Shown: in pieces, positions 1-9,239 of the stretch
Numbering within the stretch: the first letter of the stretch is position 1
Layout: the number at the start of each line of letters is the position of its first letter
Origin: Shewanella sp. GD04112
Lineage (GTDB): Bacteria > Pseudomonadota > Gammaproteobacteria > Enterobacterales > Shewanellaceae
Assembly (NCBI RefSeq): GCF_029835735.1
Contig: NZ_JAOEAL010000001.1
Location: 806,001 to 870,000, forward strand
Reading direction: 5' to 3'
Length of the DNA stretch: 64,000 nt
The notes under the pieces: model-generated
The model's input: only the letters and a program-made list of their open reading frames with translations
Told to the model about the DNA's origin: nothing
Databases searched by the model: none
Translations under genes and position numbers: made by a program

Positions 1-1952
1 GCGGCATGGCATTTGTGATTGCCGATGATAAGCGCATTACCCAAGAAATCTTAATCGCCACGGAAGATCGCAATGGCGCCCGTCAAGGCGATGTGGTCGT
101 GGTCGAATTAACCCGCCGTCCGGGTCGATTCGTGAAAGCGGCTGGTAAAGTCACTGAGGTGCTCGGCAAGCAAATGGCACCGGGAATGGAAATCGAAATT
201 GCCCTGCGTAATTACGATTTACCCCACACTTGGTCGGCGGTGATTGAGAAAAAGCTGCGCCGGATCCCCGATGAAGTGACCGAAGCCGATAAAGTTGGCC
301 GCGTCGATCTGCGTGATCTGCCCTTAGTGACTATCGATGGCGAAGATGCCCGCGACTTTGACGATGCGGTCTATGCCGAAGTCAAACCCAGTGGTGGATG
401 GCGTCTGTGGGTGGCGATTGCGGATGTGAGCTACTACGTGCGTACCGATTCGGCCTTAGATACCGAAGCCCGTGCCCGTGGTAACTCGGTATACTTCCCA
501 TCGCAAGTGATCCCAATGCTGCCGGAGAAAATCTCTAACGGCCTGTGCTCGCTCAATCCCCATGTCGACCGCCTGTGTATGGTCGCGGAGATGACGATTT
601 CGGCCCGCGGTAAGCTGTCGGGTTATAAGTTTTATCCCGCAGTGATGCATTCACATGCGCGTTTCACTTACACCCAAGTGGCCGCCATGCTCGAAGGCGG
701 ACCGATTGCGCCTGAGCATGAAGCGCTATTCCCGCATCTGCAATGTTTGCAGTCGCTCTATTTAGCGCTCGATGAACAGCGCGCCGAGCGTGGGGCGATT
801 GCCTTTGAGACCCTAGAAACGCAGTTTATTTTTAACGACCAGCGCAAGATCGATAAGATTGTGCCAAGAGCGCGTAATCAAGCTCATAAAATCATTGAAG
901 AATGTATGATTTTGGCCAACGTATCGGCCGCTAAGTTTGTGAAAAAGCACAAGGGTGAAATCCTCTATCGCGTGCATGAATCGCCCTCTGAGCAGAAGCT
1001 GGCAAACTTTAAAGAGTTTCTGGCCGAACGTGGTTTAAGCATGGGCGGCGGACTCGAGCCAACCCCTGCGGATTACCAGAATGTGATGCTGCAAATCGCC
1101 GATAGGCCCGATGCCGAGCTTATCCAAGTGATGTTGCTGCGCTCAATGCGCCAAGCTATCTACACGCCTGATAACGAAGGCCACTTTGGTTTAGCACTCG
1201 AAGAATATGCGCACTTCACCTCGCCAATTCGCCGTTATCCTGACTTAGTGCTGCACCGCGTGATCCGCTATTTATTGGCGAAGGAAAAAGGTGAAGCCAA
1301 CGAGAAGTGGACATCCGATGGTGGCTACCATTATCAACTCGATGAGTTAGATCTCTTAGGCGAAGAATGTTCGAACACCGAGCGCCGTGCCGATGAAGCG
1401 ACCCGTGATGTAAGCGACTGGTTGAAATGTGAATTTATGCAGGACCATGTGGGTGACACCTTCGAGGCGGTGATTGCCTCTGTCACTAACTTTGGTTTAT
1501 TCGTTCGCTTAAATGACTTATTTATCGATGGCTTAGTGCATATTTCTAGCCTTGGCAGCGATTATTATCAGTTCGACCCTATGCGTCAGCGTTTGATTGG
1601 TGAGCATACGGGTCAAATCTATCAAGTGGGAGATCCCGTCACGGTAAAAGTGGCTGCGGTAAACTTGGATGATAGACAGATTGACTTAGTCATGCTTGGC
1701 GACAGCGGAAAAGGCGGTCGCCGTAAGTCTGCGCCGAGTCGAGAAAAACCGATGACGGCGCGTGAGCGGGTAAACCGTGAAGGCGCTAAAATGGCTAAGG
1801 AAGCTAAATCGACAGGCGCGAAATCGAAAGCCGGTTCAGATAAAGCTGGGGCGAGTAAGTCCAAGTCTAAAGCAGGCGCTAAGCCTAAGAAAAGCGTAAA
1901 AAATTCGGCGAAAAAGCCAAAGGCCGCGAAGCGGAGCACGAGAAAGAAGTAA
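1..1952 (+). CDS. rnr: Ribonuclease R, 5'-truncated by window edge
   Basis: 3'-5' exoribonuclease of the RNB family that degrades structured RNA and takes part in RNA quality control. The reading frame is open to the left edge, so the N-terminal helix-turn-helix and part of the first cold-shock domain are missing; about 648 residues remain of a protein that is usually about 810. The RNB catalytic motif with clustered aspartates (TIDGEDARDFDDAVYAE) is near residue 108. An S1 domain (FEAVIASVTNFGLFVRL) follows near residue 485. The tail is very rich in Lys, Ser and Ala, as is usual for RNase R. The stop codon directly abuts the rlmB start, indicating an rnr-rlmB operon as in E. coli. Confidence 0.97.
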   Translation, partial: GMAFVIADDKRITQEILIATEDRNGARQGDVVVVELTRRPGRFVKAAGKVTEVLGKQMAPGMEIEIALRNYDLPHTWSAVIEKKLRRIPDEVTEADKVGRVDLRDLPLVTIDGEDARDFDDAVYAEVKPSGGWRLWVAIADVSYYVRTDSALDTEARARGNSVYFPSQVIPMLPEKISNGLCSLNPHVDRLCMVAEMTISARGKLSGYKFYPAVMHSHARFTYTQVAAMLEGGPIAPEHEALFPHLQCLQSLYLALDEQRAERGAIAFETLETQFIFNDQRKIDKIVPRARNQAHKIIEECMILANVSAAKFVKKHKGEILYRVHESPSEQKLANFKEFLAERGLSMGGGLEPTPADYQNVMLQIADRPDAELIQVMLLRSMRQAIYTPDNEGHFGLALEEYAHFTSPIRRYPDLVLHRVIRYLLAKEKGEANEKWTSDGGYHYQLDELDLLGEECSNTERRADEATRDVSDWLKCEFMQDHVGDTFEAVIASVTNFGLFVRLNDLFIDGLVHISSLGSDYYQFDPMRQRLIGEHTGQIYQVGDPVTVKVAAVNLDDRQIDLVMLGDSGKGGRRKSAPSREKPMTARERVNREGAKMAKEAKSTGAKSKAGSDKAGASKSKSKAGAKPKKSVKNSAKKPKAAKRSTRKK

Positions 1953-2693
1953 ATGAAGAAACAAGATATTATTTTTGGGATCCACGCGGTTGAAGCGCTG
2001 TTAAAACACAGCCCTGAGCGCATTATTGAACTTTGGCTGCTGCAGGGCCGTGAAGATGAGCGTTTAACGCCGCTGATCCGCCAGGCTAAAGCCTTTGGCA
2101 CTAGCATCCAAGTGACCTCACGCAAAGTGTTGGACGATAAAGCCGAGAGTGCACAGCACCAAGGCATTGTTGCCCGTGTTAAAGCGGCAAAAATCCTTGG
2201 TGAGCATGACTTAGATGAGTTGTTAGCTAAGACCGACTTACCGTTTTTATTGATTTTAGATGGTGTTACCGATCCGCATAACCTAGGTGCTTGCTTACGT
2301 AACGCCGATGCCGCGGGTGTGCAGGGCATTATTGTGCCGAAGGACAACTCTGTAGGCTTAACGGCTGTGGTGAGCAAAGTGGCCTGCGGCGCCGCCGAAA
2401 CTGTGCCCTTATTCCAAGTGACTAACCTAGCGCGTACCATGCGTCATCTGCAGGAAAAGGGCGTGTGGATTGTTGGCACGGCGGGCGAGGCGGATTACGA
2501 GCTATATCAAGCCGATCTTAAAGGGCCGCTGGCAATTGCGATGGGCGCCGAAGGCAAAGGCTTACGCCGCCTAAGTCGTGAATGTTGCGATACCTTGGTG
2601 TCGATTCCGATGGCGGGGAGCGTTTCTAGCTTAAACGTGTCGGTCGCAACGGGCATCTGCCTCTTCGAAGCCGTGCGTCAACGCCGTAGCTAA
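1953..2693 (+). CDS. rlmB: 23S rRNA (guanosine-2'-O-)-methyltransferase RlmB
   Basis: SPOUT-class (SpoU) methyltransferase that makes Gm2251 in 23S rRNA using S-adenosylmethionine. It has 246 residues, the normal length. An N-terminal L30e-like substrate-binding domain begins with GIHAVEALL. The catalytic SpoU part has motif 1 (DGVTDPHNLGACLRNADAAG), motif 2 (AMGAEGKGL) and motif 3 (SIPMAGSVSSLNVSVA), which form the knotted cofactor site. The ATG immediately follows the rnr stop codon, so the two genes are probably translationally coupled. A strong hairpin terminator follows. Confidence 0.97.
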   Translation: MKKQDIIFGIHAVEALLKHSPERIIELWLLQGREDERLTPLIRQAKAFGTSIQVTSRKVLDDKAESAQHQGIVARVKAAKILGEHDLDELLAKTDLPFLLILDGVTDPHNLGACLRNADAAGVQGIIVPKDNSVGLTAVVSKVACGAAETVPLFQVTNLARTMRHLQEKGVWIVGTAGEADYELYQADLKGPLAIAMGAEGKGLRRLSRECCDTLVSIPMAGSVSSLNVSVATGICLFEAVRQRRS

Positions 2694-2706
2694 TCGATAG
2701 CTTTCA

Positions 2707-2738
2707 ATAAAAAAAGACGGGCTAGCCCGTCTTTTTTT
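2707..2738. terminator. Bidirectional intrinsic terminator between rlmB and MFS gene
   Basis: A-tract, then the inverted repeat AGACGGGC/GCCCGTCT with almost no loop, then a T-tract. With the flanking A and T runs it can end both the rnr-rlmB transcript and the convergent minus-strand MFS transcript. Confidence 0.9.
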
Positions 2739-2764
2739 ATTGTCTCGAATAACTGAAATCTCAC

Positions 2765-4189
2765 TTAAGCGGTTTTCACCGCATCGAGATCTGACTCTTC
2801 TTGACCCTCGCTTTCAGTCTCAACAAAAGTCGGCTCTGGATTAACGTCAAACTCGAATGTCAGCTGTTGTTCGTTGTCAGTGTCATCATCTTCGAGGGCA
2901 TCGGCACCTAAATCTTCTTCATCGTCGCTGGGCGTAGGAGTCATTTGCTCCTGCACCGATTCGACATCAACCCTTGGGTCGAGCGCGGCCGCGAGCGGGG
3001 ATGAGACTAAGTCACCGGTTGCCATGATGTAGTCTTGAGTCACATTGGTTTCGGCCTTTTGTTGTGAGTGAACATAACGCAGGCGTAAAAACAGAATTAA
3101 GGTACAGGCCGACATAAAACCATAGAGCATGCTGTTGCCGAGCCATTGCATTAGGGTGGATGCGATAAGCGGACCGATACTGGCCCCAAGACCGAAGGTC
3201 AGTAATATGGTGGCTGATAGACCGACCCTTTCGCTCTGTTCGACACGGGAGTTGGCCAATGCCGTCGCCAAAGGGTAGAAGGTAAAGCCAAGAATACCGA
3301 ACAGAAACGTCATCACCAGTGAGAGCGTGGGATGGTAAGGCGTGAGGGCTATGCCTAAGGCTAAGATCCCAAGCAGTACGCAGTTAATACGGATAAGTCG
3401 ACTGCGGGACATGATGTCGGATAGCTTCCCCATTGGCCATTGCGCCAGCAGACCCGCGAGAATGGTGGCCGTCATATAAGTGGCGACTTTCTCAGGCGGT
3501 AAACCTAAGTTACTGGCATAGGCGGGTGCTAAGCCGTAAAAGGAGCCGACAATCATGCTGCCTATCGCTATGGTTGTCAGTGCTTGCGGGGCCTTTCGCC
3601 AATAGTGGGCGATTTTTAAGGGCGCGGGCACCAGTGGCGCCGGGTGAATCCGGCGAGTCAAGGAAATGGGGACAATACACAGGGCAAAACAGATGGCGAT
3701 CAGCAATAGTGGCTCTAGGCCGAGTTCAGGATAGAGGCTGATGGCACCTTGGCCCAATATTAAGCCGAAGTACGAGACTATCATGTAGCTGGCAAACACA
3801 GTGCCGCGTTGGCTGCTTTCGGCCTGCTCATTGAGCCAGCTTTCGAGCACCATGTATTGGCACATCATGCCCATACCGACGATAAGCCTTAAGAGGATCC
3901 AAACCGCTAGCTCATCCACTAAGGCGTGGCCGAGGGCAGAGGCAGCCACTATCCCGGCACTGGCGACAAAGGCACGAATATGCCCAACTTGAGCAATCAA
4001 ACGGTGGCCAATCTTAGAACCCGCCACTAGGCCGACGTAATAGGCCGACATCATGCCGCCTATCCATAGCTGTGGAACGTGCATCACCGACAGGCGTAGG
4101 CCTAAATAGGTGGTGAGTAAACCGCCTGCCAACACAGTTAATAGAGTCGTGCTATATAAAGAGGCGAAAGTGCGTAGCGGATTTGCCAT
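2765..4189 (-). CDS. MFS transporter (YcaD-like) with acidic C-terminal tail
   Basis: Major facilitator superfamily membrane protein of 474 residues. About twelve hydrophobic segments occupy roughly residues 10-380. A loop motif related to MFS motif A (GSKIGHRLIAQVGH) lies after TM2, and MGKLSDIMSRSRLI occupies the equivalent place in the second half. The overall pattern resembles the YcaD/YfkF group; the substrate is not known. The last ~90 residues are a hydrophilic, strongly acidic extension (for example DDEEDLGADALEDDDTDNE), which a transporter core does not need. The start is supported by AGGAG seven bases upstream. It stands alone and is convergent with rlmB. Confidence 0.85.
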   Translation of the reverse strand: MANPLRTFASLYSTTLLTVLAGGLLTTYLGLRLSVMHVPQLWIGGMMSAYYVGLVAGSKIGHRLIAQVGHIRAFVASAGIVAASALGHALVDELAVWILLRLIVGMGMMCQYMVLESWLNEQAESSQRGTVFASYMIVSYFGLILGQGAISLYPELGLEPLLLIAICFALCIVPISLTRRIHPAPLVPAPLKIAHYWRKAPQALTTIAIGSMIVGSFYGLAPAYASNLGLPPEKVATYMTATILAGLLAQWPMGKLSDIMSRSRLIRINCVLLGILALGIALTPYHPTLSLVMTFLFGILGFTFYPLATALANSRVEQSERVGLSATILLTFGLGASIGPLIASTLMQWLGNSMLYGFMSACTLILFLRLRYVHSQQKAETNVTQDYIMATGDLVSSPLAAALDPRVDVESVQEQMTPTPSDDEEDLGADALEDDDTDNEQQLTFEFDVNPEPTFVETESEGQEESDLDAVKTA

Positions 4190-4370
4190 TAACTACTCCT
4201 TGTATGGTTGCAGGGAGAGTATATCAGGAGTTGGTGTGTATTCCGTGTTGCAAAATGTTGGGATTTAATGACTAACTTATCATTTTTGTGTGTGGGTCAC
4301 TCAATTCGACTGAAATGGGATTTGGCTGAGAGGGTGAACCTCGTTTCAGCCAAACCACTGGGTATCGCTA

Positions 4371-5126
4371 TTATCTAAAGGTGTAGAGCAGGTTAAAGGT
4401 GGTGACTGTGTCTGTCTGCTTACTGCCTTCGGGGACCACTTCGGTGTACTTGACGTTCATGCCGATTTTAAATGCCCAGTCTTGAAACACTAAGTTCTTG
4501 TAGTTCATGTCGAGGGTGAGGGTATTGTTATTCTCGCCCACCTCGGCGGTGAGATCGGCATTGATGCTGGTGTATTCCTGCAATTTTTGTGAAAACTTTG
4601 CCGCAGTACGTAAAATCACATCCTTTTCGGCGGCGGGATCGGGCTCTGCGACCGATTCCGCAGGCAGGTTGTATCGATAACCCGGACCGACTTCGAGGCT
4701 GAGTTTAGTCTTATAGGTACTGATGGCATTAAAACCATAACCCGAAGAAAGGGTTGAGATTTGGGTATAACTACCGAACTGATCCCAGGTAAAGTCACCA
4801 CGGCCAAAGATATAGCCCTTGGTGAGTTTATAGTTGCTCTGCAGTTGGAGTTCGTACTTCTCTGAGGTGGTTTTGTTTTTTTCTGAAGCAAAATACGCTT
4901 TTAGCGTGGCTTCTTGCTTCGTTTGTTTGGCATCGTAAATCAGCTGGGTGCGACCATTAAAACTGCTCGACTCGGTATTGCCCGTGTTCAACTGTAAGCC
5001 GGCTTCGACTTCTGCTGTAAAATCGCTTGGCGGCTCCTGATAATCGGGAGGTACAAGCGCAAGTGCCGGAAAAGATAGGCAAAAATAACTCAAAGGGGCG
5101 ATAACTTTTAGCATTGCTCGTAACAT
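4371..5126 (-). CDS. DUF481 outer-membrane protein (YdiY-like)
   Basis: Predicted outer-membrane beta-barrel of the DUF481 family (called salt-induced outer membrane protein in some genomes); the function is not established. A short signal peptide (LSYFCLSFPALA) ends around residue 23. The mature part consists of alternating amphipathic strands such as DFTAEVEAGLQLNTGNTESS, which is the typical start of the family, and it ends in an aromatic residue plus Arg (LLYTFR). Length is 251 residues. The start could be this ATG or one four codons in; neither has a strong ribosome binding site. It is monocistronic, with about 180 nt of gene-free sequence on its 3' side. Confidence 0.8.
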   Translation of the reverse strand: MLRAMLKVIAPLSYFCLSFPALALVPPDYQEPPSDFTAEVEAGLQLNTGNTESSSFNGRTQLIYDAKQTKQEATLKAYFASEKNKTTSEKYELQLQSNYKLTKGYIFGRGDFTWDQFGSYTQISTLSSGYGFNAISTYKTKLSLEVGPGYRYNLPAESVAEPDPAAEKDVILRTAAKFSQKLQEYTSINADLTAEVGENNNTLTLDMNYKNLVFQDWAFKIGMNVKYTEVVPEGSKQTDTVTTFNLLYTFR

Positions 5127-5217
5127 TAGTCAGGGTTCTTGAATGGCTGGTGTCTGATATCCGAATAGGGGTGAGGCGTCATCATACCCGTATTGAGAGG
5201 TGAGGCAAAGTTATTGC

Positions 5218-5246
5218 TTGAGTTTCACGTCTGCTTTCTGTACTAT
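5218..5246 (+). promoter_or_regulatory. Sigma-70 promoter for rpsF operon
   Basis: TTGAGT (5218-5223), a 17-base spacer, and TACTAT (5241-5246), about 90 bases before rpsF. It is the best sigma-70 match in the gap and is well placed to drive rpsF-priB-rpsR-rplI. Confidence 0.65.
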
Positions 5247-5300
5247 CTCGCGCTCGAATCAGTCACTATTTTCGTTCCTTGCCTCCACTTGGTCTGACTG

Positions 5301-5338
5301 AGCCAATAACGAGGCTACATAACCGTAAGGAGCAATAA
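5301..5338 (+). promoter_or_regulatory. Possible S6:S18 autoregulatory leader before rpsF
   Basis: A small AGCC/GGCT hairpin (5301-5316) is followed by a CCG trinucleotide at 5323-5325 next to the AAGGAG ribosome binding site. Leaders of rpsF in many bacteria bind the S6:S18 complex through a CCG-containing motif near the start. Only the CCG and a weak hairpin are visible here, so this is tentative. Confidence 0.3.
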
Positions 5339-5734
5339 ATGCGTCATTACGAAATCGTATTTATGGTTCACCCAGATCAAAGTGAACAAGTACCAGGTAT
5401 GATTGAGCGTTACACCGGTGTTATCACCGAAGCTAACGGCAAAATCCACCGTTTAGAAGATTGGGGCCGTCGTCAACTGGCTTACCCAATCCAAGACCTG
5501 CACAAAGCTCACTACGTTCTGATGAACGTTGAAGCACCAGCAGAGACGATTGAAGAGCTAGAAACTGCTTTCCGTTTCAACGACGCAGTTCTGCGTAACA
5601 TGGTAATGCGTACTAAAGTTGCCGTTACTGAAGCATCTCCAATGGCGAAAGCTAAAGATGAGCGCGATTCACGTCGTGGCCCAGCTGGCGACCGCTCATA
5701 TGATGAAGCTAACGCTGAAGAAATCGCTGAGTAA
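5339..5734 (+). CDS. rpsF: 30S ribosomal protein S6
   Basis: Ribosomal protein that pairs with S18 on the central domain of 16S rRNA. It opens with the family signature MRHYEIVFMVHPDQSEQVP, and the RNP-like core continues with DWGRRQLAYPI. Length is 131 residues, with the acidic Glu/Asp-rich C-terminus on which RimK adds glutamates in E. coli. AAGGAG lies six bases before the ATG. It is first in the operon rpsF-priB-rpsR-rplI. Confidence 0.98.
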   Translation: MRHYEIVFMVHPDQSEQVPGMIERYTGVITEANGKIHRLEDWGRRQLAYPIQDLHKAHYVLMNVEAPAETIEELETAFRFNDAVLRNMVMRTKVAVTEASPMAKAKDERDSRRGPAGDRSYDEANAEEIAE

Positions 5735-5742
5735 GTTTATCT

Positions 5743-6048
5743 GTGACCACCAATAACTTGGTGTTGTCAGGAACCATAACCCGTTCCAGACGCTTTAAAA
5801 GCCCGGCAGGCATCGCACACAGTGTGATAATGCTAGAACACAAATCGCAGCGTTATGAAGCAGATATGCTCCGCAACGTCTACGTACAAATACAAGTGAT
5901 ATTGAGTGGCCCACGCTTTGAAAGCGTGGCAGACAATCTGAAAGCAGGTGTGGAAGTACAAGTTCAAGGTTTTATGACGCTTCAACAGGGGCGCAATGGC
6001 CAAAATCGCTTAGTCATCCATGCCGAAAATGTCGAATTGAAAACTTAG
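5743..6048 (+). CDS. priB: Primosomal replication protein N, PriB
   Basis: Single-stranded DNA-binding OB-fold protein that stabilises PriA on stalled forks and helps reload DnaB through DnaT. Length is 101 residues, close to the family norm. Typical segments are NLVLSGTITRSRRFKSPAGI at the N-terminus and QVQGFMTLQQGRNGQNRLV near the end. It starts at GTG, eight bases after the rpsF stop, and no ATG fits the family N-terminus. Its position between rpsF and rpsR is conserved in gammaproteobacteria and links replication restart to ribosomal protein expression. Confidence 0.95.
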   Translation: MTTNNLVLSGTITRSRRFKSPAGIAHSVIMLEHKSQRYEADMLRNVYVQIQVILSGPRFESVADNLKAGVEVQVQGFMTLQQGRNGQNRLVIHAENVELKT

Positions 6049-6059
6049 GAGACTGTCAA

Positions 6060-6287
6060 ATGGCACGTTATTTCCGTCGTCGCAAGTTCTGCCGTTTCAC
6101 CGCTGAAGGTGTTGCAGAAATTGATTACAAAGATATCGTTACTTTAAAGAACTACATCACTGAAAGCGGCAAGATCGTTCCAAGCCGTATCACTGGTACT
6201 AGTGCTAAATATCAGCGTCAACTAGCTCGCGCAATCAAGCGTGCTCGTTATCTTTCTCTACTGCCATACACTGATTTACATCAGTAA
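6060..6287 (+). CDS. rpsR: 30S ribosomal protein S18
   Basis: 75-residue ribosomal protein that forms a heterodimer with S6 on the 30S platform. Family signatures are MARYFRRRKFCRFTAEG at the start and ITGTSAKYQRQLARAIKRAR in the body. It lies 11 bases after priB, with a GGAG ribosome binding site (6049-6052). The single cysteine in RRKFCRF is the usual residue for this family. Confidence 0.98.
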   Translation: MARYFRRRKFCRFTAEGVAEIDYKDIVTLKNYITESGKIVPSRITGTSAKYQRQLARAIKRARYLSLLPYTDLHQ

Positions 6288-6323
6288 TTGCAGTATTCCT
6301 AATCGAATATAGAGGATTTGATA

Positions 6324-6776
6324 ATGAACGTTATTCTGCTTGATAAAATCGCTAACCTGGGTAACCTGGGTGACCAAGTTGCAGTTAAAGCTGGTTACGC
6401 TCGTAACTACCTGCTGCCACAAGGTAAAGCTGTTGTTGCTAACGAAAGCAACGTTAAAGTATTTGAAGCTCGTCGCGCTGAATTAGAAGCTAAATTAGCT
6501 GCTGATCTGGCTGCTGCTAACCAACGCGCTGAAAAAATCGCTGCTCTGGAAGCTGTTGTTATCGCTTCTAAAGCTGGTGATGAAGGCAAACTGTTTGGTT
6601 CAGTTGGCACTCGTGACATCGCTGATGCAGTAACTGCTGCTGGTGTTGAACTGGCTAAAGCTGAAGTTCGTTTACCATTAGGCGCTCTGCGTACTACTGG
6701 CGACTTCGAAGTTGAAGTTCAGTTACACACTGAAGTTAAAGCTGTTGTTAAAGTATCTGTTGTTGCAGAAGCTTAA
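6324..6776 (+). CDS. rplI: 50S ribosomal protein L9
   Basis: 150-residue ribosomal protein that binds 23S rRNA at the base of the L1 stalk. The N-terminal domain reads [20 protein letters not shown] and [17 protein letters not shown], followed by the long connecting helix (residues ~40-75) and the C-terminal domain. I chose ATG 6324 because the family starts with this methionine and AGAGG lies at 6311-6315; an in-frame TTG two codons upstream is not needed. It is the last gene of the operon, ending at a strong terminator. Confidence 0.97.
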
Positions 6777-6794
6777 TTACCAACTGCTTTAAAT

Positions 6795-6824
6795 GAAAAA
6801 CACCGCTTCGGCGGTGTTTTTTTA
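6795..6824 (+). terminator. Intrinsic terminator of rpsF-priB-rpsR-rplI
   Basis: A-run, then AAACACCGC-TTCG-GCGGTGTTT followed by T residues. The TTCG tetraloop and T-tract make this a very strong terminator, 20 bases after the rplI stop. Confidence 0.95.
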
Positions 6825-6934
6825 TGGGCGCGATTTAGCTCGTATTGCTGGGCAAGTGGTTGTTTGTCACGTATCAAGAATAAACAGGCTTAGCGACTTT
6901 ATTGCAGCTAAGCCTGGCACTAAGGCTCAATATG

Positions 6935-8176
6935 TTATTGCTGCGGACTGCTGTTAAAAGGCGCGAGCACCCGTGGCAGCACGCCCTGTAGCTTTGAAAT
7001 CGCGACCCCGTAGTTAGTGATAGGCACGCAACGACGTTGGCATTCGTGGATGCGGCGAAGCATTTCATTGCGGTTAAACATACAGGCACCGCAGTGGATG
7101 ACGAGCGCATATTGCTCTAAATCATCGGGAAAGTCGTGGCCGGACGTCACGATAAATTCGAGTTGTTTACCCGTGTAGCTATTTATCCAGCGGGGGAGTT
7201 TGACTCGGCCGATATCATCTTCCTGTACACTGTGGCTGCAGGCTTCGGCGATGAGCACTTTATCGCCATCTTGCAATTTATCTAACGCCTCCGCGCCTGC
7301 GGCAAGGGTGGTTAAATCCCCTTTAAAGCGCGCAAACAGAGTTGAGAAAGTCGTGAGTGGAATCGATGCTGGCACTATGGCGGCGACTTGCTTAATCGCC
7401 TGTGCATCGGAGACAACTAGTTTGGGGGTGACGACGGATAATGACTTTTCTAGTTCCGTTTCTTTCACCACCATAGCGATCGCGCTGCGATCCAATGCTT
7501 CCCTAAGGATCTGTACCTGCGGCAGGATCAAGCGTCCTTTAGGTGCCGCCATATCGATTGGTACGACGCAGAGAATAACGTCCCCCGCTTGATAGAGGTC
7601 GCCCGCTAGCTGAGGGTCTTGTTTATATTCCGCGGGTGCTAAATCGATAATCTGCTGCTTAAGTGTCTTGGCCGCAAGGCCTGTGGTGGCTGAGACCACA
7701 ATAAAGGGCAAGGATTGCTGTTGGCAGAAGGCAATATTTTCAGCTTTAGGCATGCAGATATCGGCTTTATTGAATACCACCAGTATCGGCATTCGCATCT
7801 GCTGTATTTCGTTCGCTAAGGCGATATCCGATGGATAAAGCCCTTGTTCGTCCACCACCAAGAGTGCCATATCGGAGCGGAACAACACTTTACGAGTTGC
7901 CTTCACCCGCATGGCACCTAATTCTCCGTCATCATCGATCCCAGCCGTGTCGTAAAAGGTCACAGGCCCCAAAGGCTGCAACTCATAGGCCTTTGCTACG
8001 GCATCTGTGGTCGTGCCTTTAATATCGGACACAATGGAGATTTGTTGTCCTGCGATCATATTGAGCAGGGATGACTTACCCGCATTGCGTCGACCGACTA
8101 AGGCGATATGGTAACGCATGCCCCGTGGTGCCGATTGGTTTTGGGAATGCTCTTGTGGATTAATGCCTTGACACAT
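6935..8176 (-). CDS. hydF: [FeFe]-hydrogenase maturation GTPase HydF
   Basis: Scaffold GTPase that assembles the di-iron part of the H-cluster and hands it to apo-HydA. The GTPase domain has the P-loop GRRNAGKSS (near residue 25), DTAG (G3) and NKAD (G4). The C-terminal iron-sulfur domain has a Cys-x-His (CSH) and, further on, HCGAC, the family cluster ligands. I chose ATG 8176 because AAGGA sits six bases upstream; an in-frame GTG at 8197 is possible. The gene overlaps the 3' end of hydE by 17 bases, indicating translational coupling at the end of the hydrogenase operon. Confidence 0.95.
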   Translation of the reverse strand: MCQGINPQEHSQNQSAPRGMRYHIALVGRRNAGKSSLLNMIAGQQISIVSDIKGTTTDAVAKAYELQPLGPVTFYDTAGIDDDGELGAMRVKATRKVLFRSDMALLVVDEQGLYPSDIALANEIQQMRMPILVVFNKADICMPKAENIAFCQQQSLPFIVVSATTGLAAKTLKQQIIDLAPAEYKQDPQLAGDLYQAGDVILCVVPIDMAAPKGRLILPQVQILREALDRSAIAMVVKETELEKSLSVVTPKLVVSDAQAIKQVAAIVPASIPLTTFSTLFARFKGDLTTLAAGAEALDKLQDGDKVLIAEACSHSVQEDDIGRVKLPRWINSYTGKQLEFIVTSGHDFPDDLEQYALVIHCGACMFNRNEMLRRIHECQRRCVPITNYGVAISKLQGVLPRVLAPFNSSPQQ

Positions 8177-9239
8177 ATTGAGTCCTTTTCGAATCACCGC
8201 GGTTTAAGGAGGGGATTAGCCCATGGCTTTGAATTAGCTGGCAGACATGGTTAAGTCGCTCCGCAGCCGGATGTTGTTGCTGGTTTTTTCCCGGATAAAT
8301 GCTGTAGTCACCACTCACCTGTGTTGGTGTGAAGGAGGGCATAATCACATTGCAGCCTCGCTTGAGTGCCAGTTCCCGAGTGCCTTTTTCGAGGGCATCG
8401 AGAGAGCTGGTCGCGGGGATATTTGCCCCAGGATTCATCAGTCGCAAAATCGCGCTCACTCGATGACTCTTAAGGGCGCTGCCATTGAGCGATGTGGCAA
8501 ATGGAGTTTGCGCATGGGCGATAAAAGGGCCGCAGGCCAGCATATCGAGCTGCAGCTCAGTTAAGCATTGAATATCGCGGGCTAAGATAGCGTCAGTCAT
8601 CCCAGGTAAATCGATGATGATGCCGGAACCTGTCTGAAAGCCGAGTGACTTAAGGTGCGCAAGTCTTGCAATTCGTTCATCGAAATGGGCTTTAGGGCGA
8701 CAGCGAGCAAAGAGTGCGCGGTCGAAGGTTTCCATCTTGAGTAAATAACGATCGGCGCCCGCCTCACGCCAGTTTTCCAACTCATGATGTTTGCGATCAC
8801 CTAAGGAGAGGGTGATTGCTAGGTTATGGCGCTGCTTAATTTCACTAATAAGGGCGCTGATGCGCTTGCAACTGTAGCTAAAATCATCCCCCGATTGCAG
8901 TACCACAGTGCCGAGGCCGAGTGCGGCTATGTTATTCACCGCGCTGAGGATTTCTTCGTTCGAGAGCCGATAACGCTTTACCTGTCGATTCTCGCTACGC
9001 AGTCCACAGTAATGGCAGTGGTTACGACAATAATTCGAGAATTCAACAATGCCGCGTAAATACACCTGTTGCTGAAATTCGAGCTCTGTAGCGAGCTGCG
9101 CGCGGCTAAACAGCCATTCATCGTCCTGCCCTTGGAGCAGCTCAAGGATTTGCGCATAACTGAGTGCTATAGGTTTGAGCAAACTTGGTTGCGTGCAGGA
9201 AGGTGTTTGCTGAATGATTGGGATATGACAGGCATGCAT
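8160..9239 (-). CDS. hydE: Radical SAM maturase HydE
   Basis: Radical S-adenosylmethionine enzyme needed to build the [FeFe]-hydrogenase H-cluster; in current models it acts on the organometallic product of HydG. It has 359 residues. The radical SAM cysteines are in NYCRNHCHYCGLRSE near residue 67, with spacing CxxxCxxC, and a biotin-synthase-like barrel continues with VVLQSGDD and YLLKMETFD. The start overlaps the upstream hydX stop by one base (TGATG), and the end overlaps hydF. It resembles BioB, but the operon context settles the identity. Confidence 0.94.
   Translation of the reverse strand: MHACHIPIIQQTPSCTQPSLLKPIALSYAQILELLQGQDDEWLFSRAQLATELEFQQQVYLRGIVEFSNYCRNHCHYCGLRSENRQVKRYRLSNEEILSAVNNIAALGLGTVVLQSGDDFSYSCKRISALISEIKQRHNLAITLSLGDRKHHELENWREAGADRYLLKMETFDRALFARCRPKAHFDERIARLAHLKSLGFQTGSGIIIDLPGMTDAILARDIQCLTELQLDMLACGPFIAHAQTPFATSLNGSALKSHRVSAILRLMNPGANIPATSSLDALEKGTRELALKRGCNVIMPSFTPTQVSGDYSIYPGKNQQQHPAAERLNHVCQLIQSHGLIPSLNRGDSKRTQYVSRH

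Noticed and set aside
1622..2440. 272-codon minus-strand frame across the rnr-rlmB junction
   Set aside because: Shadow of two well-supported genes on the other strand; low-complexity translation and no plausible start.
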